15,834 bases of DNA from Alphaproteobacteria bacterium (lineage in GTDB: Bacteria > Pseudomonadota > Alphaproteobacteria > Sneathiellales > Sneathiellaceae): positions 1 through 15,834 of the forward strand of contig SBHH01000038.1 in the NCBI GenBank assembly GCA_006226265.1, given 5' to 3'. Both the position numbers and the translations under genes were made by a program. The first letter of the stretch is position 1, and the number at the start of each line of letters is the position of its first letter. Under the pieces are notes generated by a model. It was not told where the DNA came from. It made no database searches and was given only the letters and a program-made list of their open reading frames with translations. This document shows, piece after piece, positions 7,985 to 15,615 of this stretch.

Positions 7985-8628
7985 AAGTCGCCGTCCTCAT
8001 TTCCTCGCGCGGGACCAATATGCAATCGCTCGTGCGGGCCTCGCAAGAGGCGGATTTTCCGGCTGAAATTGTCTCTGTCCTCTCAAACAATCCCGATGCT
8101 GCCGGGCTTAAATTCGCGGCGGAAAACGGTATCCTGACACAGATCGTAGATCATCGCGAATTCGACAGCCGCGAAGCCTTTGAAGAGAAAATCAGTGAAT
8201 ATCTTGAAAACCTGAATATCGATCTTATCTGTCTCGCAGGTTTCATGCGGTTGCTGACAGGTGAATTCGTCAATCGCTGGCGTGACCGTATTCTCAATAT
8301 TCATCCATCCCTGCTGCCCGCGTTCAAGGGGTTGCATGTCCATGAAAGGGCCATTGAATCCGGCGCCCGTTTTGCCGGATGTACTGTCCATTTCGTGCGT
8401 CCCGAGATGGATGACGGCCCGATCATCGTTCAGGCGGTCGTGCCGGTCCTGCAGGATGATACGCCGGACGATCTGGCGGCGCGCATCCTGGAGCAGGAGC
8501 ATCAGATATATCCGCATGCCCTGAAGCTGGTGGCCGAGCAGCGGGTGCACATACATGGTGCGGTGACCAGAATTGAAAATCCGGATGAACAGGCGCTTTC
8601 CCTGATCAATCCAAAATGCGAGGTTTAG
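7972..8628 (+). CDS. purN: Phosphoribosylglycinamide formyltransferase (GART)
   Basis: PurN transfers a formyl group from 10-formyltetrahydrofolate to glycinamide ribonucleotide, the third step of purine synthesis. The 218-residue protein has the phosphate-binding loop [10 protein letters not shown] (11-20), the catalytic stretch [12 protein letters not shown] (Asn109, His111) and MDDGPII with the expected catalytic Asp147, at spacings equal to the E. coli enzyme plus three residues. The start is GTG 7972, inside purM, with GGG-TTGGAAAAAAC before it; [13 protein letters not shown] is the canonical N-terminal strand, which fixes the start within a few residues. A C-terminal tail of about 15 residues extends beyond the core. 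The next gene begins 10 nt after its stop, so the transcript probably continues. Confidence 0.97.
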   Translation: MAKVKVAVLISSRGTNMQSLVRASQEADFPAEIVSVLSNNPDAAGLKFAAENGILTQIVDHREFDSREAFEEKISEYLENLNIDLICLAGFMRLLTGEFVNRWRDRILNIHPSLLPAFKGLHVHERAIESGARFAGCTVHFVRPEMDDGPIIVQAVVPVLQDDTPDDLAARILEQEHQIYPHALKLVAEQRVHIHGAVTRIENPDEQALSLINPKCEV

Positions 8629-8638
8629 CGAAGTCGGT

Positions 8639-9817
8639 ATGAAGTATTCAGGTTATGCAGGAATGCGGTGGTTGCCGCTGACGGCGATTATGATGGCGGG
8701 GCTTCTGACGCTCACGGCCTGTCATAACAAGAAAGAAAGCTCGATGGTCATCGGGGCAATCTATAACCTGTCCGGAGAGCAGCATGATCTCGACCTCCCT
8801 TCCTCGCAAGGCGCGCTTCTCGCCATTGATCAGATCAATGGCGATCATGGCCTTCTGGACGAACCTGTTTTTCTCGCCTTTGCCGATGGCGAAAGCAACC
8901 TCAGAACAATTTCCGAAAAAACGGCGGCCCTGATTGCCGGTAATCCGGATATGCAGGCAATCGTCGGCATGTCGGATACCGATGCGGCGCTTGCCGTCGC
9001 GCGGGTTGCGGCATCGAAGAAACGGCTGCTCATTACCTCCGGCGCCACTTCCCCGAGATTGCCTGAGGATGTACCGAACTATCTTTTCCTCGCCTGCTAT
9101 GGCGATAATGAACAGGCCGCCGCCGGAGCGGAGTTCGCATTCGACAACCTGAAAGTGCGGAAGATCGCTGTTCTCTATCGCGAGGGCATGTCCTATACCG
9201 AGCTTCTGCACGGCTATTTCGAGGCAAGTTTCAAGGCCCTTGGCGGGGAAATCGTCGAAAGCCGGGGATATCCGGAAGGTGGCTATGCGGATGCAATCGC
9301 GAAGCTTGCTGATAAAGACGCGGATGCGATTTATCTCGCTGCTTCCCCCGACGAGGTGATTGATGGCGTCGAGGCGCTCCGGAATGCGGGGATCACGGTT
9401 CCGGTTCTGAGTGGGGACGGCTTCGATATCGGTGAAAACTGGAATACACTGGCGACGGAAAGCAAGGTCTGGTTTACGACCCATGCGGATGTAAGCGCCG
9501 CGAACAAGGACCCGCGTATCGTTGCTTTCCGCGATGCCTTCATGAAGCGGTTTCCGGGACATGAGCCCGATGCTTTCACTGCGCTTGGGTATGATGCGGT
9601 CAATCTGCTGGCCGCCGCCATCACCAAGGCAGGCAGTACCGATGTTGCGGATGTCCGCAAGGCCCTTTACGAAATGAAATATCAGGGGATTACCGGAAAT
9701 ATCAGTTTCAAACCGGGAAGCCAGATTCCGACCAAGGATGTTACCGTCATGCGGGTGAAGGATGGCACGGAGACTTTTGTCGCCTCCTTCACGCCGCGCG
9801 AGGTGCCGGAACCCTGA
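8639..9817 (+). CDS. Orphan lipoprotein, branched-chain amino-acid-binding type (Peripla_BP_6)
   Basis: This 392-residue protein resembles type I periplasmic binding proteins of Liv-type ABC importers. It has a lipoprotein signal peptide with lipobox LTAC (Cys28). The residue after Cys is His rather than Asp, which by the enterobacterial rule would favour the outer membrane. After it come the typical features: VIGAIYNLSG, GALLAIDQING, VGMSDTDAALAV, RKIAVLYREGMSYTE, a segment DADAIYLAASPDEV for the second lobe, and FTALGYDAVNLLA near the end. ATG 8639 has a poor ribosome site; an in-frame ATG at 8663 (MRWLPLTAIM...) gives a shorter, very standard lipoprotein signal and is a serious alternative. 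No permease or ATPase genes are present nearby, so it may be a sensor, a scavenger, or serve a transporter elsewhere. It starts 10 nt after purN. Confidence 0.9.
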   Translation: MKYSGYAGMRWLPLTAIMMAGLLTLTACHNKKESSMVIGAIYNLSGEQHDLDLPSSQGALLAIDQINGDHGLLDEPVFLAFADGESNLRTISEKTAALIAGNPDMQAIVGMSDTDAALAVARVAASKKRLLITSGATSPRLPEDVPNYLFLACYGDNEQAAAGAEFAFDNLKVRKIAVLYREGMSYTELLHGYFEASFKALGGEIVESRGYPEGGYADAIAKLADKDADAIYLAASPDEVIDGVEALRNAGITVPVLSGDGFDIGENWNTLATESKVWFTTHADVSAANKDPRIVAFRDAFMKRFPGHEPDAFTALGYDAVNLLAAAITKAGSTDVADVRKALYEMKYQGITGNISFKPGSQIPTKDVTVMRVKDGTETFVASFTPREVPEP

Positions 9818-9837
9818 CAGACGGGCGAGGAGGCGGC

Positions 9838-10125
9838 TTGAGGAAGGAAACCGTAAACGAAAAGCGCAATGCCGATACCTTCCGTCTTGCCGTGCACCGG
9901 ACGGAACTTGCCAACCAGCGCACCCTGCTCGCCTTCGCACGCACCTCCATCGCCCTTTGTGCTTCTGCCGTTGCGCTGATCCAACTGAAGGAAAACACCT
10001 GGCTGGAACATGTCGGTTGGGCCATCTTGCCTGTCTCCGCCATTGTGCTCGCGACCGGCGTCTATGACTATCTAAGGGTTCGTGCTTCGATCAATTCGGA
10101 AAAGAAGGATGGCGGGCTCGACTGA
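9838..10125 (+). CDS. DUF202 family small membrane protein
   Basis: A 95-residue protein with the DUF202 hallmark ELANQRTLLAFARTSIAL (about 23-40), followed by two membrane spans (about 33-52 and 59-77) and a charged C-terminus. Family members are short inner-membrane proteins; some occur next to or fused with polyphosphate or transport modules, but no biochemical role is established for this form. The start is TTG 9838: AGGAGG at 9828-9833 lies 4 nt upstream, and no ATG or GTG occurs in frame before the conserved motif. It begins 20 nt after the lipoprotein gene and is the last gene before the terminator at 10147-10180. Confidence 0.85.
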   Translation: MRKETVNEKRNADTFRLAVHRTELANQRTLLAFARTSIALCASAVALIQLKENTWLEHVGWAILPVSAIVLATGVYDYLRVRASINSEKKDGGLD

Positions 10126-10146
10126 GCCGCCGGATACAAGCCAATA

Positions 10147-10180
10147 AAAAGCCGGGCAGTCCAGCGACTGCCCGGCTTTT
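10147..10180. terminator. Bidirectional intrinsic terminator between DUF202 gene and rpsD
   Basis: A perfect 11-bp GC-rich stem (GCCGGGCAGTC at 10151-10161 with GACTGCCCGGC at 10166-10176) encloses the tetraloop CAGC. It is flanked by AAAA on the left and TTTT on the right, so it works as a Rho-independent terminator in both directions. It sits in the 75-nt gap between two convergent genes and should end both the purMN unit and rpsD transcripts. Confidence 0.95.
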
Positions 10181-10200
10181 CTGTTCGGAACTCCCGAAGA

Positions 10201-10818
10201 TTAGCGGGAATAGAATTCGACGATCAGGTTCGGTTCCATCATGACCGGATACGGCACGTCAGCGAGCGCCGGAATGTTCTTGAAGGTTCCCTTCATGCCC
10301 TTGTGATCGACATCGAGATATTCCGGAATATCGCGTTCCGGGCTCTCGGCAGCTTCCAGCACAATGGCGAGCTGCTTGGACTTCTGGCGGACTTCTACGA
10401 CGTCGCCGACTTTCACCTGATAGGAGGCAATATTGACCTTCTTGCCGTTCACGGTGACATGACCGTGGTTGACAAACTGACGGGCGGCAAAGACGGTCGG
10501 CACGAACTTCATGCGGTAGACAACGGCGTCCAGGCGGCGCTCCAACAGGCCGATGAGGTTTTCGGACGTATCGCCTTTCAGACGAACGGCTTCCTCATAG
10601 AGGCGGCGGAAGGATTTCTCGGTGATATTGCCGTAGTAGCCTTTCAGCTTCTGCTTGGCGCGCAGGTGAATCCCGAAGTCGGAGATTTTACCGCGGCGGC
10701 CCTGACCGTGCTGACCCGGGCCATATTCACGACGGTTGACCGGGCTTTTCGGACGACCCCAGATGTTTTCGCCCATCCGGCGGTCGATTTTATACTTGGC
10801 TTGAATGCGTTTGCTCAT
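10201..10818 (-). CDS. rpsD: 30S ribosomal protein S4
   Basis: S4 is a primary 16S rRNA-binding protein that starts assembly of the 30S body and in several bacteria represses its own synthesis through its mRNA. The 205 residues begin [14 protein letters not shown] and include [35 protein letters not shown], the S4 RNA-binding domain ([12 protein letters not shown] ... [17 protein letters not shown]), and the C-terminal [10 protein letters not shown]. It is the zinc-free form, without a CxxC cluster. I chose ATG 10818 because this is the universal S4 start; an upstream in-frame ATG would add 21 unrelated residues spanning the promoter and leader. GGAT lies about 7 nt upstream. It stands alone rather than in the alpha operon and has its own promoter (10877-10904). 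Confidence 0.99.
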   Translation of the reverse strand: MSKRIQAKYKIDRRMGENIWGRPKSPVNRREYGPGQHGQGRRGKISDFGIHLRAKQKLKGYYGNITEKSFRRLYEEAVRLKGDTSENLIGLLERRLDAVVYRMKFVPTVFAARQFVNHGHVTVNGKKVNIASYQVKVGDVVEVRQKSKQLAIVLEAAESPERDIPEYLDVDHKGMKGTFKNIPALADVPYPVMMEPNLIVEFYSR

Positions 10819-10840
10819 AACTTTATCCATCAAATTAAGG

Positions 10841-10865
10841 AAAAAGGCAGCCCGACGAGGCCTGC
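10841..10865 (-). terminator. Terminator-like hairpin in rpsD leader
   Basis: On the minus strand GCAGGCC and GGGCTGC can pair (four pairs, one mismatch, two pairs) around a 5-nt loop, with the stem at 10865-10847, followed by five T residues at 10845-10841. It lies just downstream of the predicted rpsD start site and 22 nt before the ATG. It may end transcripts reading through from the hydrolase gene, or act as a regulatory structure in the rpsD leader. The stem is short, so the call is tentative. Confidence 0.4.
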
Positions 10866-10876
10866 ACAAGGCGCGC

Positions 10877-10904
10877 ATCATAGGGGCTTGGCCCCTGATG
10901 TCAA
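10877..10904 (-). promoter_or_regulatory. rpsD sigma70-type promoter
   Basis: On the minus strand a perfect -35 hexamer TTGACA (10904-10899) is followed after 16 nt by TATGAT (10882-10877), five of six matches to the -10 consensus. It ends 58 nt upstream of the rpsD ATG and begins just after the stop codon of the hydrolase gene, so transcription should start near 10870. The spacer holds an AGGGGC/GCCCCT dyad at 10882-10896. This is the best promoter in the window. Confidence 0.8.
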
Positions 10905-10910
10905 TCCCTT

Positions 10911-11822
10911 TTAGGCCGCTCGCGCTTTCAGCTTTTTGATAAAACCCGATATCTCGGAATTCACGCGATCCGGGGCCTCATGGGTGATCCAGTGAGTGAC
11001 GCCCGGCACCGTCACAATCTCAAGATCGGGCACGAGCTTTTCAAGGCCGATAAGGTTCTTTTTGGTAAGGGCATGGTCCTCCTCCCCCCAGACGACGCGG
11101 GTCGGCACATGGACGCGGAAATTCTCTGGGTCAAGGCCGGAGCCCGGCCCGTCGGGATCGGCCTTCTCGGCGGGGACCAGCGGGGAGGCCCGGTAATAGT
11201 TCAGCATGGATTTAAGCGCACCCGGTTTCCGCCAGGCGGTGCGATAAGCATCGGCGTCTTCCTCGCTCAACACACCGCTTTCGACATGCTTTGCAAAGGT
11301 CCAGTCCATGATCCTGCGGCAGTTATCGGCGAGCATCTTCTCCTCGATACCCTCGTTCTGGAAATAGGCCATATACTGGCTATGTTCGATCTGCTCTGCA
11401 TCGCGGGCGAGAAGCTCGGCGAAAATATAGGGATGCGGGCCGTTCAGAATAACGAGCCCCTTGATCCGGTCCGGATGGGCTATGGCAACGGCCCAGGCGA
11501 TGGCCGCGCCCCAGTCATGGGCGGCAAGATAGAACTCGTCTTTCCCTAAATGATCGGCGAGGCCGATGACATCGGCAATGAGATGGCGGATTTTATACGC
11601 TTTTATGCCGTCGGGCTTGTCGGAAAGATTATAGCCCCGCATGTCCGGCGCGACCGTGTGGAATTCGCGCCCCAGCACCGGCAACTGATCCTTCCAGCAA
11701 TACCAGAATTCGGGATAGCCATGCAGCAGGAGAAGCGTATCGTCCCGCCCTGCCCCGGTCTCCACATAATGCAGGGTGACATCGCCTACTTTCGCGGTGT
11801 TATGCGTGATCTCCGTTGTCAT
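10911..11822 (-). CDS. Alpha/beta hydrolase, epoxide-hydrolase-like
   Basis: This 303-residue cytoplasmic protein has an alpha/beta hydrolase fold. The oxyanion motif is [10 protein letters not shown] (34-43), the nucleophile elbow AHDWGA places Asp103 as nucleophile, and NGPHPY follows the core. A cap domain spans roughly residues 135-215 and has candidate ring-opening tyrosines (Tyr150, Tyr210). The acidic member is Asp249 in WGEEDHAL and the general base His277 in [11 protein letters not shown]. Asp nucleophile plus HGYP is typical of soluble epoxide hydrolases; the HDRG signature of fluoroacetate dehalogenases is absent. The natural substrate is unknown. The start has AGGAGG about 9 nt upstream, inside the 3' end of trmJ, which it overlaps by 23 nt. 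Confidence 0.9.
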   Translation of the reverse strand: MTTEITHNTAKVGDVTLHYVETGAGRDDTLLLLHGYPEFWYCWKDQLPVLGREFHTVAPDMRGYNLSDKPDGIKAYKIRHLIADVIGLADHLGKDEFYLAAHDWGAAIAWAVAIAHPDRIKGLVILNGPHPYIFAELLARDAEQIEHSQYMAYFQNEGIEEKMLADNCRRIMDWTFAKHVESGVLSEEDADAYRTAWRKPGALKSMLNYYRASPLVPAEKADPDGPGSGLDPENFRVHVPTRVVWGEEDHALTKKNLIGLEKLVPDLEIVTVPGVTHWITHEAPDRVNSEISGFIKKLKARAA

Positions 11823-12567
11823 CGGGCGCTTCCTCCTTCTCGGCCATGGTAAGGCCTTTTATAATGCCCTGAAAGGCCCGGATGTCCGATTCCATCAGGC
11901 CGAAACGCTGAAACATATTGCGCATGTTGCGAAGGATAACATCCTTTCGTGACCGGATCGGGTCAAAATACCCACGTGATTCCAGCTCGTCCTCAATCCG
12001 CGCGAAAAGATGCGAAAGCTCCGCCTTGTTGGCGGGGCGTTCCTCGCGGAGCATGCGGACAGGCTCCGTTTCATCGCCCGCCTGAAACCATTCATAGGCG
12101 ACCAGCAGCACCGCCTGCGCGAGGTTGATGGAGGAAAAATCCGGATTGAGCGGCACGGTAATGATGGTATCGGCAAGGGTCACATCCTCACGCGACAGAC
12201 CAACGCTTTCCTTGCCGAACAGAATGCCGGTCCGGGTGCCCGCCGCCGTTTTCTCCTGCAGCTCGATGGCGGCGGCCTTGGGCGTTGCGATTTTCTTGAT
12301 CACGTCGCGCGGACGGGCCGTCGTGGCATAGACAAGCTCGAGATCGGCAATGGCTTCCTCGGTCGTTCCGAAAACCTGCGCATTTTCGAGCACCATATCG
12401 GCGCGGGAGGCAAGCGCCGTCGCCCGCTCGTTCGGCCAGCCATCGCGGGGCGCGACAAGGCGCATGTCTGTGAGGCCGAAATTCAGCATGGCCCGCGCCG
12501 CCGCGCCGATGTTTTCCCCCATCTGCGGCTCGACCAGGATAATGGCAGGCATCGGGCTCTCCGTCAT
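11800..12567 (-). CDS. trmJ: tRNA (cytidine/uridine-2'-O-)-methyltransferase TrmJ
   Basis: TrmJ is a SPOUT-class enzyme that 2'-O-methylates the nucleotide at position 32 of the tRNA anticodon loop with S-adenosylmethionine. The 255 residues show the three family motifs: NIGAAARAMLNFG (19-31, with the catalytic Arg25), ILFGKESVGLS (115-125) and VPLNPDFSSINLAQAV (138-153), which build the trefoil knot and cofactor site. A C-terminal helical extension with SRKDVILRNMRNMFQR, which TrmJ has and the short TrmL lacks, supports TrmJ. ATG 12567 starts 6 nt after cimA; an in-frame ATG at 12552 has a better ribosome site (GGAG, about 7 nt) and may be the real start. The gene's end overlaps the hydrolase gene. 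Confidence 0.92.
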   Translation of the reverse strand: MTESPMPAIILVEPQMGENIGAAARAMLNFGLTDMRLVAPRDGWPNERATALASRADMVLENAQVFGTTEEAIADLELVYATTARPRDVIKKIATPKAAAIELQEKTAAGTRTGILFGKESVGLSREDVTLADTIITVPLNPDFSSINLAQAVLLVAYEWFQAGDETEPVRMLREERPANKAELSHLFARIEDELESRGYFDPIRSRKDVILRNMRNMFQRFGLMESDIRAFQGIIKGLTMAEKEEAPDDNGDHA

Positions 12568-12573
12568 GACCGC

Positions 12574-14181
12574 TCAGCGTTTACCCGTCGGCGCGCCCGC
12601 ACGGTGAAGCTTGTAGGTGATGCTGTCGATCAGGGCGGCGAAGGAGGCATCGACGATATTGGGGGAGACGCCGACGGTGAACCAGCGATGGTTGGTCTCG
12701 TCAATGCTTTCGATCAGCACGCGCGTCACCGCCTCGGTGCCCGAGGTGAGGATGCGCACCTTGAAATCGGCCAGCCGGAGCCCGTCGATATAGCTGGAAT
12801 ATTTGCCGAGATCCTTGCGCAACGCACTGTCGAGCGCATTGACCGGACCATTCCCCTCGCCCACGGAAAGATACCGCTTCCCGTCGATGATCAGCTTGAC
12901 CACGGCGTCGGAGACGGTGAGCAACTCACCCTTCGCGTTATGCCGCCGCTCGATCTGGACGCGGAAGCTTTCCACATCGAAATATTTCGGCAACTGGCCA
13001 AGCCGCCGCCGTGCCATCAGCTCGAAACTCGCCAGCGCGCTGTCATAGGAGAAGCCGTCGAATTCGCGCTCTTTCACCTCTTCGAGCAGGCGGTTGATTT
13101 TCGGGTCCTTCGGGTCGATATCGAGGCCGAAATCCCGCAGCTGTGCAATGATGTTGGAGCGTCCGGCCTGATTGGAAACCGGCAGATGCCGTTGGTTGCC
13201 GACTACTTCCGGCGGGACATGCTCATAGGTGCGCGGATCTTTTTCGACTGCCGAGACATGCAGGCCGCCCTTATGGGCGAAGGCGGTATCGCCGACATAG
13301 GCCTGATGCCGGTTCGGCGCGCGGTTGAGAATTTCATCGAGCAGGCGGGAGACCGGCGTCAGATGTTTCAGGTTTTCCTCCGTGATGCCCGTTTTGACCA
13401 TTGATCGATACGGCTCCTTCAGCACCAGCGACGGGATGAGCGAGATGATATTGGCGTTGCCGCAGCGCTCCCCAAGGCCGTTGAGCGTTCCCTGCACCTG
13501 CCGCACGCCCGCCTTCACCGCCATCAGGGTGTTGGCGACAGCGTTTTCCGTGTCGTTATGGGTATGGATGCCGAGTTTTTCGCCCGGGATATGCTGGATT
13601 ACCTCGGTGACGATGCGCTCCACTTCATCGGGCAGGGTGCCGCCGTTGGTATCGCACAGCACCGCCCAGCGCGCGCCCGCGTCAATCGCCGCCTTCAGGC
13701 AGGACAGCGCATAACCGGGATTGGATTTGTAGCCATCGAAGAAGTGCTCCGCGTCATACATCGCCTCCCGCCCCTGCCGGACGATCTCCTCGATACTGTC
13801 GGCGATGAGTTCAAGATTTTCCGCCAGCGGGATGCCGAGCGCCACATCGACCTGAAAATCGGAGCTTTTGCCGACGATGCAGACGGCGGGGGTTTGGGCG
13901 TCCAAAATTTCGGTGAGGCCGGGATCGTTGGAAACGCTGCGCCCGGGCCGCCGTGTCATACCGAAGGCCGTCAGCGTCGCGTGTTTTAACGCCGGTGGAG
14001 TGTTGAAGAACGCCGTATCGCCGGGGTTGGCGCCGGGCCAGCCGCCCTCGATATAATCAATGCCGAGCCCGTCAAGCGCGCGCGCAATATTCGCCTTATC
14101 CTCAACACTGAAATCCACCCCTTGCGTCTGCGCGCCATCGCGCAGCGTCGTGTCAAAAAGATAAAGTCGTTCGCGTTTCAT
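12574..14181 (-). CDS. cimA: (R)-citramalate synthase
   Basis: CimA condenses pyruvate and acetyl-CoA to citramalate, the entry to the threonine-independent route to isoleucine. It belongs to the 2-isopropylmalate synthase superfamily. The 535 residues include LFDTTLRDGAQ (8-18, with Arg13 and metal-ligand Asp14), YIEGGWPGANP, CDTNGGTLPDE, the metal-binding HTHND (206-210) and LNGLGERCGN (233-242). A C-terminal regulatory domain (about 400-535) resembles the leucine-binding domain of LeuA and should give isoleucine feedback. The EGGWPGANP and GDTAFAHKGG segments match the citramalate rather than the homocitrate or isopropylmalate branch. I chose ATG 14181 over the in-frame ATG 14196: it overlaps the cysS stop as TAATG and has GAGGG a few nt upstream, ideal for translational coupling. 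Confidence 0.93.
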   Translation of the reverse strand: MKRERLYLFDTTLRDGAQTQGVDFSVEDKANIARALDGLGIDYIEGGWPGANPGDTAFFNTPPALKHATLTAFGMTRRPGRSVSNDPGLTEILDAQTPAVCIVGKSSDFQVDVALGIPLAENLELIADSIEEIVRQGREAMYDAEHFFDGYKSNPGYALSCLKAAIDAGARWAVLCDTNGGTLPDEVERIVTEVIQHIPGEKLGIHTHNDTENAVANTLMAVKAGVRQVQGTLNGLGERCGNANIISLIPSLVLKEPYRSMVKTGITEENLKHLTPVSRLLDEILNRAPNRHQAYVGDTAFAHKGGLHVSAVEKDPRTYEHVPPEVVGNQRHLPVSNQAGRSNIIAQLRDFGLDIDPKDPKINRLLEEVKEREFDGFSYDSALASFELMARRRLGQLPKYFDVESFRVQIERRHNAKGELLTVSDAVVKLIIDGKRYLSVGEGNGPVNALDSALRKDLGKYSSYIDGLRLADFKVRILTSGTEAVTRVLIESIDETNHRWFTVGVSPNIVDASFAALIDSITYKLHRAGAPTGKR

Positions 14182-15599
14182 TACGCCCTCTTCCATGTGG
14201 TGCCGCCGGGTCCGTCCTCCAGGATAATGCCGTCGGCTTTCAGGTTATCGCGGATCTCGTCGGCCCGCGCGAAATTCTTGTTCTTCTTTGCGTCTGCTCT
14301 CTCATTGATAAGTCTATCAATTTCTTCATTTATTTGAACATCAAGATGATCGCTCACATCAATATTCACATATTCGGCCTCTTCATCGGGAATTTCTCCA
14401 TGAAACCAAACCTCTGGATCAATTTCTAGCAGACCAAGGATGTGACCGCTTCCAATAAGTTGGCCCTTTAAAATCGCTTGTTCATTTGGATCAATTGATC
14501 TCCTGGCCTTTTTTGCAAGAGCATAAAGTGCAGAAAGAGCAAGTGGAGTGTTTAAGTCATCCTCCAATGCTGCAACTACTTCATTCGTAGGCTCAATGGT
14601 ACCAGAGGGCGTATTGTTCAGAGCAAGAAGGGTGGAATAGATTCTATCAAGGCTTTTTTTGGAACGCGCTACTCCTTCTGACGTCCAGTCGAGCGGCTGG
14701 CGATACTGGGCGGAGAGCATGTTGAGGCGCAAGGCCTCCCCCGGCGCATCGGCAAGAAGCTCGCGCACGGTCCGGAAATTGCCGAGGGATTTCGACATCT
14801 TGTCGCCCTCAACGGTAAGGAAGCCGTTATGCACCCAGTAGCGGGCGAAAGGCGCGCCGTCATGGGCGCAGCAGCTTTGTGCGACCTCGTTTTCATGATG
14901 CGGGAAGATCAGGTCCCGCCCGCCGCCATGAATATCGAAGGTCTCGCCCAAGGCCGCCTCGCTCATGACCGAGCATTCGATATGCCAGCCGGGGCGGCCT
15001 CGCCCGAACGGGCTTTCCCATCCCGGCATGTTGCCCGTGGACGGCTTCCAGAGAACAAAATCCGCCGGGTCTTTTTTATAAGGCGCAACTTCGACGCGCG
15101 CCCCCGCGATCATGTCATCGCGGTTCCGGCCCGACAGCTTGCCATAGTCGGGCATGGAATTTACGTCAAAGAGGACATGGCCCTCCGCCGTATAGGCGTG
15201 GCCCTTTCGGATCAATGTCTCGATCATCGCGATCATGCCGCCGATATGCTCGGTGGCCCGCGGCTCGATGTCGGGCGGCAGCGCGTTCAACGCCGCCATA
15301 TCATCGTGAAAGGCCTTTGTGGTACGGGTGGTCAGGGCCTCGATGCTCTCGCCGTTTGCTTCGGCGGCGGCGATGATTTTGTCCTCCACATCCGTGATAT
15401 TGCGGACATAGGTGAGATCGTAGCCGAGATGCCGCAAGAGCCGCGCCAGCACATCGAAAATCACCACGGGCCGCGCATTGCCGATATGGGCGAGATCATA
15501 GACCGTGGGCCCGCAGACATACATGCCGACCTTTCCGGGCCGGAGCGGCACGAATTCCTCTTTTGCACGATGGGCGGTGTTATAAAGATGGAGCGTCAC
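14181..15599 (-). CDS. cysS: Cysteinyl-tRNA synthetase
   Basis: Class I aminoacyl-tRNA synthetase that charges tRNA-Cys. The 472 residues carry all expected features: zinc ligands Cys29, Cys209, His234 and Glu238, [16 protein letters not shown] with the HIGH-type motif HIGN (38-41), [14 protein letters not shown] (225-238), and KMSKS (267-271). The C-terminus has the helical DALR region and the usual ending [13 protein letters not shown]. The start is GTG 15599 with AGGA 7 nt upstream, 16 nt after the gltX stop; the end overlaps cimA by one base (TAATG). Oddly, nucleotides 14281-14640 (about residues 320-440) have only about 41% GC (149 of 360) against 67% in the following 60 bases (14701-14760). 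They use codons such as AGA, TTA, CTA and ATA that neighbouring genes avoid. The frame is intact and the core residues are unaffected, so the enzyme should work. Confidence 0.98.
   Translation of the reverse strand: MTLHLYNTAHRAKEEFVPLRPGKVGMYVCGPTVYDLAHIGNARPVVIFDVLARLLRHLGYDLTYVRNITDVEDKIIAAAEANGESIEALTTRTTKAFHDDMAALNALPPDIEPRATEHIGGMIAMIETLIRKGHAYTAEGHVLFDVNSMPDYGKLSGRNRDDMIAGARVEVAPYKKDPADFVLWKPSTGNMPGWESPFGRGRPGWHIECSVMSEAALGETFDIHGGGRDLIFPHHENEVAQSCCAHDGAPFARYWVHNGFLTVEGDKMSKSLGNFRTVRELLADAPGEALRLNMLSAQYRQPLDWTSEGVARSKKSLDRIYSTLLALNNTPSGTIEPTNEVVAALEDDLNTPLALSALYALAKKARRSIDPNEQAILKGQLIGSGHILGLLEIDPEVWFHGEIPDEEAEYVNIDVSDHLDVQINEEIDRLINERADAKKNKNFARADEIRDNLKADGIILEDGPGGTTWKRA
14270..14675. 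other. AT-rich island inside cysS (possible recombinant segment)
   Basis: By direct count, 60-base lines from 14281 to 14640 have 19, 25, 26, 24, 26 and 29 G+C (about 41%), while the line at 14221 has 34 and the one at 14701 has 40. The edges are fairly sharp, near 14275 and 14675. The segment encodes the helical C-terminal region of CysS without frame disruption. Homologous replacement from a lower-GC donor is one explanation; a locally relaxed codon bias is another. Confidence 0.6.
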
Positions 15600-15615
15600 G
15601 ATAAAGTCCTTGATT

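Noticed and set aside
8648..9940. 430-codon open frame on the minus strand
   Set aside because: Antisense to the binding lipoprotein gene; no protein-like motifs, many Arg and isolated Ile/His as in other shadows here.
10882..10896. Intrinsic terminator for the hydrolase gene
   Set aside because: The AGGGGC/GCCCCT dyad has only 6-bp arms and a 3-nt loop with no following T-run on either strand; it fits better as part of the promoter spacer.
12010..13404. 464-codon open frame on the plus strand
   Set aside because: Antisense to trmJ and cimA, both firmly identified by motifs; the composition is that of a complementary-phase shadow.
14181..15599. cysS as a pseudogene because of its odd 3' composition
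   Set aside because: The reading frame is intact, length is normal, zinc ligands, HIGN and KMSKS are all present, and the C-terminal motif is conserved.
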